A DNA stretch of 47,149 nt from Priestia taiwanensis (lineage in GTDB: Bacteria > Bacillota > Bacilli > Bacillales > Bacillaceae_G): the NCBI RefSeq assembly GCF_014638355.1, contig NZ_BMFK01000009.1, positions 1-47,149 of the forward strand. The letters are read 5' to 3'. Under the pieces are notes generated by a model. It searched no databases and was not told the DNA's origin. It saw only the letters and a program-made list of their open reading frames with translations. Each line of letters starts with the position of its first letter. The first letter of the stretch is position 1. Both the position numbers and the translations under genes were made by a program. This document shows positions 25,772 through 34,857 of this stretch, piece by piece.

Positions 25772-26203
25772 TTATTTCTTTGGCCCTAATGCAAATGTCA
25801 GCTCTGCTTCACACGCTAACTCACCATCTACTGTCGCAATGGCTTTTCCTTTGCCAATTGATCCACGTACACGTGTCATTTCTACTTCTAAACGTAATTG
25901 GTCTCCTGGTACGACTTGGCGCTTAAAGCGGCAGTTATCGATACCCGCAAAGAATGCTAGACGGCCACGATTCTCTTCTGGCTTTAAAATAGCAACAGCC
26001 CCTACTTGCGCTAGTGCTTCAATAATTAGCACCCCAGGCATTACTGGATAATCAGGAAAATGTCCATTAAAGAATTCTTCATTTGCAGATACATTTTTAA
26101 TACCAATCGCGCGCTTTCCATCTTCTACTTCTAAAATACGATCCACTAATAGAAATGGATAACGGTGTGCGATAATTTCTTTGATTTGTGTTACATCTAA
26201 CAT
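25772..26203 (-). CDS. fabZ: 3-hydroxyacyl-[acyl-carrier-protein] dehydratase FabZ
   Basis: The 143-residue hot-dog-fold enzyme has the catalytic His (H48) in [14 protein letters not shown] and the catalytic Glu (E62) in IEALAQVGA. It dehydrates beta-hydroxyacyl-ACP in type II fatty acid synthesis in the cytoplasm. Length and motifs are standard. It is the last gene of a likely run flhO-flhP-epuA-fabZ on this strand. Confidence 0.96.
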   Translation of the reverse strand: MLDVTQIKEIIAHRYPFLLVDRILEVEDGKRAIGIKNVSANEEFFNGHFPDYPVMPGVLIIEALAQVGAVAILKPEENRGRLAFFAGIDNCRFKRQVVPGDQLRLEVEMTRVRGSIGKGKAIATVDGELACEAELTFALGPKK

Positions 26204-26256
26204 GTCGGATGTTCTCCTTTCCGCATTCTCTATTGGAGAAATTACTTCGTATGTAT

Positions 26257-26523
26257 TTATTCTCCCTTACCTACTAAATCGAGAATGTGCGTCCATGTGT
26301 CGATTTTAAATACATCCGACACATTTCCATCCCCAATTATACTGTATCCAATTACCGCACCAATTACAACACTAACTACAATAGATATAAATAATATAAT
26401 GATACGTAACCAAATAGGTATAAGCCTTACTTGTGTATCCTTCTTAGAAACCTTATGTCGTTCTTCTCTTCCTTCTGCAGATTGATTCACTACCTGCTCT
26501 TTCACTAATCCTTCACTAGCCAT
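26257..26523 (-). CDS. Small EpuA-family membrane protein
   Basis: This 88-residue protein has a charged, Lys/Glu-rich N-terminal 35 residues, the motif [13 protein letters not shown], one membrane span (about 38-62), and a short extracytoplasmic tail beginning YSIIGDGN. This is the EpuA family, often labelled RNA polymerase subunit beta in databases because some relatives neighbour or fuse with it. There is no sign of polymerase function here. It lies 15 bases after flhP. Confidence 0.75.
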   Translation of the reverse strand: MASEGLVKEQVVNQSAEGREERHKVSKKDTQVRLIPIWLRIIILFISIVVSVVIGAVIGYSIIGDGNVSDVFKIDTWTHILDLVGKGE

Positions 26524-26538
26524 AATTTCATCTCCAGA

Positions 26539-27357
26539 CTATCGAATTTCATTCACAAGTCCCATCATTTGATCTGCCATAGTTACAGCTTTGCTGTTAA
26601 ATTGATACGAACGCTGCGTAACGATAAGTTCACTCATTTCTTTTCCCATATCGACATTCGATTGTTCAAGTGTTCCCGCTCTGAACACAACATCATTTGC
26701 ATCCGCTACTGTACCATCCATCTCCAATTCTTCAGGCCATGCATATAAGTTACTACCTGCCGCTTTCAATAAATGGGGCTTGTTAATATGTGCAACAGAA
26801 AGATCCACTTCCTCTTTAGTTCCATTCATATTTGTTACAACAAGCGATCCAGTTGGGGAGAAAGAAGCTTCTTTCACATCATTATTCACATATATCGGTT
26901 GCCCATCTTTTCCTAATACTGGATGACCTGCACTTGTAGATAATTGTAAAACATATGGGTTCCCTTGTATAGGTGTTAATTGAAAAGAACCGTCTTTTGT
27001 ATAGCGTATTTCATCTTGCCCATTTTCATGTACGCGAACGCGGAAAAAATGATCTTTTCCTTCTAGTGCAACATCAAGCGGACGTCCTGTTTGAATCATC
27101 GGTCCAGCTGTAAACTGTTGAGATGTATGACTAATCTTCGCTCCAACACCATAACGCAGTCCTCCTGGCGTTAATCGTCCTGGCTCTGTTCCGCCATTTA
27201 GGTGGTTATTAAATTGTTGATATAGCATCTCTTGAAAATTCGCTTCACGGCGTTTGTATCCAGTCGTATTTAAATTTGCTATATTATTACTAATAATATC
27301 TAACTGTGTTTGTAGTTGCCCCATTGTATTTGTGGCCGTTGACATCATACGATTCAT
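26539..27357 (-). CDS. flhP: Flagellar hook-basal body rod protein FlhP
   Basis: The 272-residue FlgG-like axial protein has an N-terminal TQLDIISNNIANLNTTGYKR with the NIANxxTxGYK signature and the C-terminal NVDMGKEMSELIVTQRSYQ. Such proteins form the distal rod. It follows flhO by 46 bases, the pair arrangement of B. subtilis mbl-flhO-flhP. The ATG at 27357 has GGAAGGA upstream. Confidence 0.9.
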   Translation of the reverse strand: MNRMMSTATNTMGQLQTQLDIISNNIANLNTTGYKRREANFQEMLYQQFNNHLNGGTEPGRLTPGGLRYGVGAKISHTSQQFTAGPMIQTGRPLDVALEGKDHFFRVRVHENGQDEIRYTKDGSFQLTPIQGNPYVLQLSTSAGHPVLGKDGQPIYVNNDVKEASFSPTGSLVVTNMNGTKEEVDLSVAHINKPHLLKAAGSNLYAWPEELEMDGTVADANDVVFRAGTLEQSNVDMGKEMSELIVTQRSYQFNSKAVTMADQMMGLVNEIR

Positions 27358-27403
27358 TCATCATCATCCTTCCTTGTCTATCGATTACGTAATCCTTCTT
27401 GCT

Positions 27404-28228
27404 CTATCGGATACGCCCTAGCTCATTCACTGCTTTTTCTAAACTGCGGTCATATGCCTGAATAATACGTTGATTTGCTTCAAATGACCGGAATGCAACC
27501 ATCATATCTGTCATTGTTTGTGACATATCTACATTTGAACTCTCCACATAACCTTGTCTCACATTGTACGTTACATTTGCTGCTTCTGCTGCATTAGGCA
27601 GCGGTTGTCCACCAACTGTGCGGAATAAACCATTCTCGTCTTTTTGAAGGGCATATGGATTATTCGCATAGACAACTTTAATTCTACCTACTAAACGCTC
27701 TCCATCTGTAATCGTACCATCTTCGCGAATCGTTGCTTCTGCACTCGATAATTGAATACGATTATTCGCTTCATCTAACACATACATTCCATCATTCGTT
27801 GTCATATAGCCTTGTGAATCAATTGTGAAATTACCATTCCGTGTATAACGCTGTATTCCATCAGGGTGCATCACTGCGAAAAACAATGCACCATTTCGTC
27901 CCTCTGCACCCGGAACATTCCCATCAACAAGTGCAACATCTGTCTTTCGATTCGTTTCACGAAGGGCACCTTGTACGAATTTAGGGATTGTCTCTTGCAT
28001 ATATACCCCTGTATGTAAGCCACCAATCGGAGTTCTTGTTTGGTGCTTCGTATTTGGTACACCATCTTGCTTATAACGCTCCATCAGCAATTCTGGAAAT
28101 GCACGCATCGTAGATTGCTCTGCTTTGTATCCTGGTGTATTTACATTCCCTAAGTTATTCGTCAACATCTCTGTTTTTCGTTGTTGTGAAATCATACCTG
28201 ACGTTGCTGTATATAGTCCTTTAAGCAT
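27404..28228 (-). CDS. flhO: Flagellar hook-basal body rod protein FlhO
   Basis: Starting at the ATG of 28228 (MLKGLYTATSGMISQQ) gives 274 residues; an upstream in-frame ATG five codons earlier leaves the AGAGG ribosome site inside the gene. The N-terminal LTNNLGNVNTPGYKAEQ and the C-terminal SSNVDMSQTMTDMMVAFRSF are the paired axial helices. FlhO is thought to form the proximal part of the distal rod together with FlhP. It is separated from mbl by a terminator, so it has its own promoter. Confidence 0.9.
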   Translation of the reverse strand: MLKGLYTATSGMISQQRKTEMLTNNLGNVNTPGYKAEQSTMRAFPELLMERYKQDGVPNTKHQTRTPIGGLHTGVYMQETIPKFVQGALRETNRKTDVALVDGNVPGAEGRNGALFFAVMHPDGIQRYTRNGNFTIDSQGYMTTNDGMYVLDEANNRIQLSSAEATIREDGTITDGERLVGRIKVVYANNPYALQKDENGLFRTVGGQPLPNAAEAANVTYNVRQGYVESSNVDMSQTMTDMMVAFRSFEANQRIIQAYDRSLEKAVNELGRIR

Positions 28229-28315
28229 CCCATTCCCTCTCATTCATCTACAATATGTATCATTCTGCATCTATTTATGTCATTTCTTAAACGTTTATAT
28301 TTTTTACCCGCTTAC

Positions 28316-28321
28316 ATTATA
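28316..28321 (-). promoter_or_regulatory. Possible -10 box for flhO
   Basis: A consensus TATAAT lies on the minus strand about 90 bases before flhO, in the gap after the mbl terminator. No good -35 is present, and I could not find a clear sigma-D match although flhOP is sigma-D-dependent in B. subtilis. The rest of the gap is AT-rich without genes. Confidence 0.4.
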
Positions 28322-28378
28322 CCTAACATAAAGAAGAGGCACATGAGAAAATATGACCAAATGCGACAACTTTCGATG

Positions 28379-28414
28379 ACAAAAAAGAGCTACCGTATAT
28401 AAGGTAGCTCTTCA
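28379..28414 (-). terminator. Terminator of mbl
   Basis: A 10-bp stem (AAGAGCTACC at 28384-28393 with GGTAGCTCTT at 28402-28411) with an 8-base loop is followed on the minus strand by UUUUUUG. It separates mbl from flhO. Confidence 0.88.
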
Positions 28415-28506
28415 AAAAATACATTATTTATTACGGAAGAAAATAACACCTCTATAGGTCTCATCCGCTATATAACTTGTCCTATTTCTACTAAAACAAT
28501 CTCTCT

Positions 28507-29508
28507 TTAGCTTAAGCGACGGTGTGGTAAACGATCGATATTCTCAAGCATCACGCCTGTTCCAACTGCTACACAATGCATTGGACTCTCCGCTACGAAT
28601 ACAGGTACCCTTAACTCTTCTGCTAATAATGTATCGATACCATGAAGCAACGCTCCACCACCTGTTAAAATAACACCACGATCAATAATATCTGCTGATA
28701 ATTCTGGTGGAGTACGCTCTAGTACAGACTTAGCAGCTTGTACAATTACATCCACTGATTCAGCTAATGCTTTTTGGATTTCATCCGAGTAAACTGTAAT
28801 CGTACGAGGTAATCCACTCACCATATCACGACCACGAATATCAATTGATTCACTACGCGCGCCTGGGAACACTGTCCCAACTTTGATTTTGATATCTTCT
28901 GCTGTACGCTCACCAATTAATAACTTGTATTCACGCTTAATATATTGCAGAATTTCCGCATCGAACTTATCTCCAGCCATTTTAATGGAAGAGGCGGTGA
29001 CAATATCACCCATCGATAATACAGCTACGTCTGTTGTACCACCGCCAATATCCACTACCATGTTACCACTTGGTTGGAAAATATCCATCCCTGCACCAAT
29101 TGCAGCAATTTTCGGCTCTTCTTCTAAGTATACTTTCTTACCGCCACTTTTCTCAGCAGCTTCACGAATCGCCTTTTGTTCAACAGATGTAATGTTTGTT
29201 GGACAACAGATTAAAATGCGTGGCTTCGAGAATAAGCCTTTCACATCTAATTTGTTTAAGAAATACTTTAACATTGCTTCTGTTATATCAAAATCAGCAA
29301 TAACCCCGTCTTTTAATGGGCGAATTGCGACAATATTCCCAGGCGTACGCCCCACCATGCGTCTTGCCTCTTCACCAACTGCTAACACCTTCCCTGTATT
29401 GCGGTCAATTGCAACAACAGAAGGCTCATCTAATACAATTCCTTTACCTTTTACATGAATTAATACGTTGGCTGTACCAAGATCAATTCCTATATCTTTC
29501 GAAAACAT
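28507..29508 (-). CDS. mbl: Actin-like cell-shape protein Mbl (MreB family)
   Basis: The 333-residue protein has the actin-fold phosphate loops IGIDLGTANVL near the start, VVDIGGGTTDVAVLS near residue 155, and GVILTGGGALLHG near 280. Position after spoIIID and the GIDLGTANVLIHVKGKGIV start match Mbl rather than MreB, which lies beside mreC and mreD. It forms membrane-associated filaments guiding the rod-elongation machinery. Its start is preceded by AGGAGG. Confidence 0.94.
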   Translation of the reverse strand: MFSKDIGIDLGTANVLIHVKGKGIVLDEPSVVAIDRNTGKVLAVGEEARRMVGRTPGNIVAIRPLKDGVIADFDITEAMLKYFLNKLDVKGLFSKPRILICCPTNITSVEQKAIREAAEKSGGKKVYLEEEPKIAAIGAGMDIFQPSGNMVVDIGGGTTDVAVLSMGDIVTASSIKMAGDKFDAEILQYIKREYKLLIGERTAEDIKIKVGTVFPGARSESIDIRGRDMVSGLPRTITVYSDEIQKALAESVDVIVQAAKSVLERTPPELSADIIDRGVILTGGGALLHGIDTLLAEELRVPVFVAESPMHCVAVGTGVMLENIDRLPHRRLS

Positions 29509-29681
29509 TCTATTTATATCCTCCTTGAAAATAAACTAGTAACCGGAATGACTCTATATACTCACTAATTCATAATTTTATCATAAACAGAATGCTATAT
29601 GTTAACAAAAAATAAACATTTATAGTCAATTCCGTTATTTTCCGGAGATTAGAATGTTCGTTCCCCTACCACGTACTAGCA

Positions 29682-29954
29682 CTATTGTTTCACCACTTTT
29701 TCTATGTCGTCCTTTCGATATTTCTGTTTCGTAGCCTCTCCACCACGCAAATGCCGAATTGATTTATGGTAATCAAGAATTTCTTTCACTTCATTTGCTA
29801 ACTCAGGATTTAACTCCGGAAGCCTTTCTGTTAAATCTTTATGAACAGTACTCTTAGACACACCAAATTCTTTCGCAATGACACGAACCGTCTTTCTCGT
29901 CTCGACAATATACTTCCCAATCTTGATAGTTCTCTCTTTGATGTAATCGTGCAC
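29682..29954 (-). CDS. spoIIID: Sporulation transcription regulator SpoIIID
   Basis: The start is the GTG at 29954, eight bases after AGGGAGG, giving 90 residues, close to the 93 of B. subtilis; a longer frame exists but has no ribosome site. The protein begins HDYIKERTIKIGKYIVETRK and has the helix-turn-helix TVRVIAKEFGVSKSTVHKDL. A basic C-terminal helix contacts flanking DNA. SpoIIID acts in the mother cell, adjusting the sigma-E regulon and helping turn on sigK. It lies upstream of mbl on the same strand. Confidence 0.95.
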   Translation of the reverse strand: MHDYIKERTIKIGKYIVETRKTVRVIAKEFGVSKSTVHKDLTERLPELNPELANEVKEILDYHKSIRHLRGGEATKQKYRKDDIEKVVKQ

Positions 29955-30067
29955 ACTACTCGCCTCCCTGAAATGGATGTGAGAAGCGTGAAATGAGAGT
30001 TCTCTCACCTCAACCACTCTCTTTTAGGTTTATACAATTGTATGAAGGCCAGTATTGTTATATACCT

Positions 30068-30111
30068 AAAAAAAGCAAGATGGAAGAAAGTTTTTCCATC
30101 TCGCTCTTTTT
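30068..30111 (-). terminator. Terminator of spoIIQ
   Basis: A 12-bp stem with one G-U-type position (30074-30085 with 30094-30105) has an A-run on its left and T-run on its right, so it can act on either strand. It separates spoIIQ from spoIIID. Confidence 0.85.
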
Positions 30112-30133
30112 AATCTTAATCAACTTATCCTGC

Positions 30134-30160
30134 CACAACTTTTTGATTTAAAAAGTTGTG
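30134..30160. repeat. Short hairpin after spoIIQ stop
   Basis: CACAACTTTT (30134-30143) and AAAAGTTGTG (30151-30160) form a perfect 10-bp inverted repeat just after the spoIIQ stop codon, upstream of the main terminator. It may be a second termination or mRNA-stability element. Confidence 0.55.
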
Positions 30161-30173
30161 TAGAATAGAATCA

Positions 30174-30989
30174 TTAATTTTGTGGATCTTTTTTCTCATC
30201 AGCCGGCTTTTTCGATTCATCTTGCTTCTCACGATCAGCAGCAGGTGTTTTACTTTCTTCTGCTGGTTTCTTTGAATCTTTCACTTCTTCTTTCTTTCCA
30301 GCATCTACTTTAATATCAGCTGTTGTCTTATTAAAGTAGTCCTCTGGGTTAAGTGCTACGCCACCTTGGCGAATTTCGAAGTGAACATGAAGGCCAAGAT
30401 CTTTGTTAATTGTGCTTTGTCCAGCCTTACCTAGTACTTGTCCTTGTTTCACTTTATCACCAACAGCTACTTCCACATTTCCAAGTCCTTGATACGAAGT
30501 TGTTAATCCATTTTCATGCTTCACAACAACAACATTCCCAAGTAATGGATCTGCGTCTGCACGCTCAACTGTTCCACTCAATGCCGCTACTACATCAAAT
30601 ACCTTTTTGTCTTTTGCTACAAGATCAATCCCTGTATTTGCCGTAAAGTCATTACCATACTGCACTAGAGCTGCTTGTTGTTCTGCTGCTGATGCATTTT
30701 CGCGGTAGAAACGTTTCGCAATACTTACTGCATCTTCTGCTGCAACAGGCATTTTCACTGTTTCTGCTCCCTTTGTAACAGGAGTTGCTGGATTTTCTTT
30801 CTCCACTTGTGCAGTTTGTGGATCTTCTGCTTGTTTTGTCTTATCCCCAGTTGCGTATTGGAAAAGAAGAGCCCCAGTAATAATTACTGCTGCACTAGAT
30901 AAATATAGTGCAGGGAAAATCCAACGTTTTCTTAATAGTTTTACAACTTTTTTGTTACGAGAAGGCTTTTTGTTTTCTTCCTCTCTCAT
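30174..30989 (-). CDS. spoIIQ: Forespore protein SpoIIQ (M23/LytM-like)
   Basis: The 271-residue protein has a cytoplasmic basic N-terminus, one membrane span (about 23-45), a linker, and a LytM-type domain (about 115-215) with GIDL and HVHFEI. SpoIIQ sits in the forespore membrane and pairs with SpoIIIAH across the septum during engulfment. The first zinc ligand position of the HxGxD motif is Asn118 (N-T-G-I-D), so metal binding and hydrolysis are probably lost, similar to B. subtilis where it is Ser. H201 and H203 are retained. The C-terminal 50 residues are Lys/Glu/Asp-rich and disordered. Ribosome site GAGGTGA. Confidence 0.93.
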   Translation of the reverse strand: MREEENKKPSRNKKVVKLLRKRWIFPALYLSSAAVIITGALLFQYATGDKTKQAEDPQTAQVEKENPATPVTKGAETVKMPVAAEDAVSIAKRFYRENASAAEQQAALVQYGNDFTANTGIDLVAKDKKVFDVVAALSGTVERADADPLLGNVVVVKHENGLTTSYQGLGNVEVAVGDKVKQGQVLGKAGQSTINKDLGLHVHFEIRQGGVALNPEDYFNKTTADIKVDAGKKEEVKDSKKPAEESKTPAADREKQDESKKPADEKKDPQN

Positions 30990-31172
30990 TCTATCATCAC
31001 CTCAGCAACCATTCTGAACAAAAAACGAGGTTACTATACATTCCTCCTTTAATTATTATTCGACATTTTCTGAAAAATTAAGCAAAATAAAAAGTCACTT
31101 CATCAGTCAACGTGTGACGATAAAATAACTTTCCTGTCCTTATACCAAAATCCCCTCCACTTTTGGATACTA

Positions 31173-32180
31173 TCACTTCTTTACAAGAAGCTTATCTTGG
31201 AACTTTTCGATATTCATAATCTCTGTTCCTTGATAGTAATAGTTTGTAATATCGGTATATTTCTTTCCTTCTTTCGCCATTCCATTGGCTCCATATTGAC
31301 TCATTCCAACACCATGACCGAATCCTTTTGTTGTAATAAGAATATCCGTACCTTGTTGTTCCCATGTAAAATCAGTAGAGCGTAAACCCAACTTCGTCCG
31401 AATATCTTTTCCTGTTATTTTCTTACCATTAAAGGATACTTCTTTCACACGATTCCCTTTTGTACGTGACACAATTGTTCCAACTGAACCGTCCTTATTC
31501 ACTTTCACTTCTAATACTTTCTCTACTTCCGCTATCGATTTCTTCACCTGACTCTTAAAGCTAGGAAGCTCCTCTTCCCAATTACTTTCCACACTTTGTA
31601 AATATGGATGCGCACTTCCCCATATATCTTCCGAGTCCTCTGTTTGACCGTTACTCATTGAAAAGAAAGAAGCTACGATTAACTCCTCTCCATACGTTAA
31701 AACTTGTCCTTTTGTCGCTGTAATAGCCCCTTCTACTTTCTTTATGTTTTCATCGTACTTATCTTTCCACTGCACCTTTAACTCTTCACGACTTTTATAT
31801 ACTTGATGCCGTACAGTATCTGTTACATCTGCATTCTTCTCTTTCACTCCACCATCTTGCTGCACAAGTATTTTCATGATGTATGTGCGAGCGCTCAACG
31901 CCTGTGCTTTTAATGCCTCTACTTCAAATGTAGATGGCATTTCAGCCGAAACTACTCCCATTACATATTCTTCTAATGGTATATTCTCTACCTTATCCAA
32001 TTTACTTCGGAAAACAGCAACATCCACCGCTATTTCTTTTTCTCCATGATCTCTTTGTTGACCACCTTCTACCTGCATATCCTCTTTCTGATGAAACGGT
32101 AATACAAGAAGAGGTGGTATAAGCACGACTAAACAAAAGAAGATGACTCCTATCGTCATCCACGGCTTCCACCAGCTCAT
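31173..32180 (-). CDS. spoIID: Stage II sporulation protein SpoIID (lytic transglycosylase)
   Basis: The 335-residue protein has an N-terminal anchor (about 9-28) and the SpoIID domain. The likely catalytic Glu is E80 in [21 protein letters not shown], followed by [10 protein letters not shown]. The C-terminal signature [17 protein letters not shown] is present. SpoIID cleaves glycan strands denuded by SpoIIP during engulfment. The order murA-spoIID-spoIIQ-spoIIID-mbl corresponds to other Bacillus. The ribosome site is AGGAGGAGA. Confidence 0.94.
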   Translation of the reverse strand: MSWWKPWMTIGVIFFCLVVLIPPLLVLPFHQKEDMQVEGGQQRDHGEKEIAVDVAVFRSKLDKVENIPLEEYVMGVVSAEMPSTFEVEALKAQALSARTYIMKILVQQDGGVKEKNADVTDTVRHQVYKSREELKVQWKDKYDENIKKVEGAITATKGQVLTYGEELIVASFFSMSNGQTEDSEDIWGSAHPYLQSVESNWEEELPSFKSQVKKSIAEVEKVLEVKVNKDGSVGTIVSRTKGNRVKEVSFNGKKITGKDIRTKLGLRSTDFTWEQQGTDILITTKGFGHGVGMSQYGANGMAKEGKKYTDITNYYYQGTEIMNIEKFQDKLLVKK

Positions 32181-32252
32181 CTATTTCTCCTCCTATCTTC
32201 ACCAAGATAGATTTGATACTTCATACTTATGAAAATGGACAAGCAAATAGAA

Positions 32253-32296
32253 CAAAAAAGGTGCCCTCTTCTATTCTGTTAACTAGAGAGGACACC
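32253..32296 (-). terminator. Second hairpin terminator in the murA-spoIID gap
   Basis: GGTG-CCTCT (32287-32296) pairs with AGAGG-CACC (32260-32269) around one mismatch, followed on the minus strand by UUUUUUG. It lies about 150 bases after murA and 75 before spoIID. Confidence 0.75.
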
Positions 32297-32376
32297 AATT
32301 GAACAAATGTCAAAAAAATGAATATTAATAATATATTCTGTCTATAATAATGCTATAAACGATGGTTTATTACACA

Positions 32377-32404
32377 TAAAAAAAGAGCCCTTGAAAAAGG
32401 CTCC
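32377..32404 (-). terminator. Terminator of murA
   Basis: GAGCC (32399-32403) pairs with GGCTC (32385-32389), extended by two A-T pairs across a bulge, followed by seven U residues. It begins 11 bases after the murA stop codon. Confidence 0.8.
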
Positions 32405-32414
32405 GTCTTATTAT

Positions 32415-33725
32415 TTACGCATGCACATTTGATTGTGTTGTTTCTTGTGTTGCTTTTTCTGCTACGACTTCTGTTACACGCTCAATATCTGCACCAAGGC
32501 CAGCTAACTTCTGATGGAAGTTAACGTAACCACGATCTAAATGTTTTAATTCAGTTACTCGAGTATGACCATCTGCGACTAATCCAGCTAAAATTAAGGC
32601 AGCACCTGCACGTAAATCAGTTGCAGCAACTTCTGCACCTTGTAATGTAGATGGACCGTTCATCACGACAGAACGACCTTCGATCTTAATATCACCATTC
32701 ATGCGACGGAATTCTTCCGCGTGCATGAAACGATTCTCGAATACTGTTTCAGTAATCATACTTGTTCCTTCTGCTTTTAACAGAAGCGCCATCATTTGTG
32801 ATTGCATATCTGTTGGGAATCCTGGATGAGGCATTGTCTTTAAGTCAACTGCTTTTAATGTTTCAGGACCGATAACACGGATTCCTTCTTCTTCTTCAAT
32901 GATGTTAACGCCCATTTCCTTCATCTTTGCAATTAATGAACTAATATGCTCTGGTACTGCATTTTCAATAACAACATTTCCTTGCGTAATTGCCGCTGCA
33001 ACCATGAATGTTCCCGCTTCGATACGATCTGGAATAACTGCATGATTTGTACCACGTAATTTTTCCACACCCTCAATACGAATTGTTCCAGTTCCTGCAC
33101 CACGGACTTTTGCTCCCATTGCATTTAAGAAGTTCGCTAAGTCTACGATTTCTGGTTCTTTCGCTACGTTATCAAGAATTGTTGTTCCTTCTGCTAATAC
33201 CGCAGCTGTCATAATGTTCTCTGTTGCCCCTACACTTGGGAAGTCTAAATAAATTTTTGCCCCTTTTAGACGTCCTTCCACTTTTGCTTCTACAAAGCCA
33301 TTACCAACTGTTACTTTTGCTCCCATCGCTTCGAACCCTTTTAAATGTTGTTCGATTGGACGAGATCCAATTGCGCATCCGCCTGGTAATGCTACACGCG
33401 CATGACTATTACGCGCTAATAGTGGTCCCATAACTAAAATAGAAGCGCGCATTTTACGTACAAACTCAAAAGGTGCCTCTACATTAAGCTCTTTCGATGC
33501 ATCTACAATTACTTGGTTATTCTCAAATACAACATCTGCATTTAAATTACGTAACACTTCATTAATTGTATAAACATCGGAAAGAGTAGGTACGTCAGAA
33601 ATGATATTTTTTCCTTCACTCGCTAATAAAGTTGCAGCAAGTACAGGTAAAACAGCATTCTTTGCACCTTCTACGCGAACTGTGCCGTTTAACCGATTCC
33701 CGCCACGGACAATGATTTTTTCCAA
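32415..33725 (-). CDS. murA: UDP-N-acetylglucosamine 1-carboxyvinyltransferase MurA
   Basis: The start is the TTG at 33725, preceded by GGAGGGG, giving 436 residues beginning [14 protein letters not shown]; an upstream in-frame start lacks a ribosome site. The enzyme transfers enolpyruvate to UDP-GlcNAc, the first committed step of peptidoglycan synthesis. K22-N23 in [13 protein letters not shown] and the PEP-binding Cys117 in [13 protein letters not shown], the fosfomycin target, are present. Position beside ywmB and spoIID identifies it as the main MurAA copy. Confidence 0.95.
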   Translation of the reverse strand: MEKIIVRGGNRLNGTVRVEGAKNAVLPVLAATLLASEGKNIISDVPTLSDVYTINEVLRNLNADVVFENNQVIVDASKELNVEAPFEFVRKMRASILVMGPLLARNSHARVALPGGCAIGSRPIEQHLKGFEAMGAKVTVGNGFVEAKVEGRLKGAKIYLDFPSVGATENIMTAAVLAEGTTILDNVAKEPEIVDLANFLNAMGAKVRGAGTGTIRIEGVEKLRGTNHAVIPDRIEAGTFMVAAAITQGNVVIENAVPEHISSLIAKMKEMGVNIIEEEEGIRVIGPETLKAVDLKTMPHPGFPTDMQSQMMALLLKAEGTSMITETVFENRFMHAEEFRRMNGDIKIEGRSVVMNGPSTLQGAEVAATDLRAGAALILAGLVADGHTRVTELKHLDRGYVNFHQKLAGLGADIERVTEVVAEKATQETTQSNVHA

Positions 33726-33759
33726 AGTATTCCCCTCCGTGTCCAATTGATTTATCTAT

Positions 33760-34476
33760 TCAGTACTCAGATGTAATTATTGGTGTCCCAACCGTTACGG
33801 TTGTTTTCTCACTAGTTTCATCTTGTCTTATTCCAAGCTGCAAATTCATTTTTTCTTTTTCTGTTGGGAGAGCGTCATTCCACTTGCTATTGTATGCAGA
33901 TACCGAGACAAATGTCCCTTCATTTAACGACTCAATGCTCTCTGCTTGAAAATCCTGCAATAACCTTTGCGCTTGCTTTTGCAAAACACCTTCAATCTTA
34001 TCATCGAAAACACCTTTTACACAAGAGAAAATTATTGGATAGTGGGGAAAAATGTCATCTATTTTCCCTTCTATTTCTGAGGATAGCGCTTTCCACCCTT
34101 TTTTGTCCCATTGATTACCTTTTGCTTCATACATAAGCTGTATACTGCCTTCAGCCTCATGGTGAGAAGATACTAAAACAATGCGTTCCCGGTACAGATT
34201 ATGTTCCACCAATGCAGAAACTTTCTTCCCTTCTGTCTGCCAATTAAGCGTACCTAATTTCTTTTCCACGCGTGTCATTGCATCTTGCAATGAAGTTGTA
34301 TCAAGCATTTCTCTTGTGTACATTGCCCACTCTTCTACTTCAATGTCATTCTTCTCATATATTTCCACTATTTGCGAAATCTTATTCGAATTTTCTTCCT
34401 TCCCCATCGTTTGAAAGCCGTATAAAAATACAATAAGAGTTACACATAAAAGCATTAATATATGTTTTTTCCCCAT
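33760..34476 (-). CDS. ywmB: YwmB-family exported protein (DUF1779)
   Basis: The 238-residue protein has an N-terminal signal or anchor sequence (about 5-20). The rest shows the YwmB pattern WAMYTREMLDTTSLQDAM, a TATA-binding-protein-like fold in structure-based families. Its role is unknown. It lies 34 bases before the murA start on the same strand, so it is probably transcribed with murA. It is annotated by position and family pattern. Confidence 0.82.
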   Translation of the reverse strand: MGKKHILMLLCVTLIVFLYGFQTMGKEENSNKISQIVEIYEKNDIEVEEWAMYTREMLDTTSLQDAMTRVEKKLGTLNWQTEGKKVSALVEHNLYRERIVLVSSHHEAEGSIQLMYEAKGNQWDKKGWKALSSEIEGKIDDIFPHYPIIFSCVKGVFDDKIEGVLQKQAQRLLQDFQAESIESLNEGTFVSVSAYNSKWNDALPTEKEKMNLQLGIRQDETSEKTTVTVGTPIITSEY

Positions 34477-34536
34477 TTTTCATTCCTCCCTTTTCCTCTT
34501 CATTTTTAACGAAAAGAGGGAGGCTTATACGATTTT

Positions 34537-34773
34537 TCACTGAAATAAATACGTCAAACTTCGTGCATAATGTAAATAATCCAGGAAGAAATTACTCACA
34601 TTATAGCCTATTGCGACAGTTACAAGGAGCAGAAACATTCGTGTCTGTGCTATGTGATTTTTTTTAATGATTTTTTCAATATGAATTGCTTGTAGTGCCC
34701 ACCATGTAATCGAGATAAACACAAGATGAGATACAATATATAAAAGTGCTTGCTGGCCAACAATACCTGTCAA
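34537..34773 (-). CDS. ywzB: YwzB, small DUF1146 membrane protein
   Basis: The 78-residue protein has two membrane spans (about 8-27 and 45-65), with the DUF1146 elements IVSHLVFISITWWALQAI and LLLVTVAIGYNVSNFF. Its function is unknown. It stands between the nuo operon terminator and ywmB and is likely the first gene of the ywzB-ywmB-murA unit. Confidence 0.85.
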   Translation of the reverse strand: MTGIVGQQALLYIVSHLVFISITWWALQAIHIEKIIKKNHIAQTRMFLLLVTVAIGYNVSNFFLDYLHYARSLTYLFQ

Positions 34774-34804
34774 TACGTCACCTTCCTTCTACAATCTACA
34801 ACAA

Positions 34805-34833
34805 GAAAAAGCATAGAGCGTTTCACTCTATAC
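34805..34833 (-). terminator. Terminator of the nuo operon
   Basis: GTATAGAG (34826-34833) pairs with CTCTATGC (34811-34818, one G-U) around a 7-base loop, followed by UUUUUC on the minus strand. It lies about 25 bases after nuoN. Confidence 0.82.
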
Positions 34834-34857
34834 TTTTTCTATTATAGCAAATTCCCC

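Noticed and set aside
28883..29458. A 191-codon plus-strand frame opposite mbl
   Set aside because: The minus-strand mbl is unambiguous. The antisense frame lacks a ribosome site and has Ser/Pro/Ile-rich composition typical of shadow frames.
31000..31055. Strong AAAGGAGG upstream of spoIIQ (minus strand) followed by a 14-codon frame
   Set aside because: The ATG lies only one base after the ribosome-site core, too close for initiation, and the frame ends at the spoIIQ ribosome site. It could be a leader peptide but nothing supports it further.
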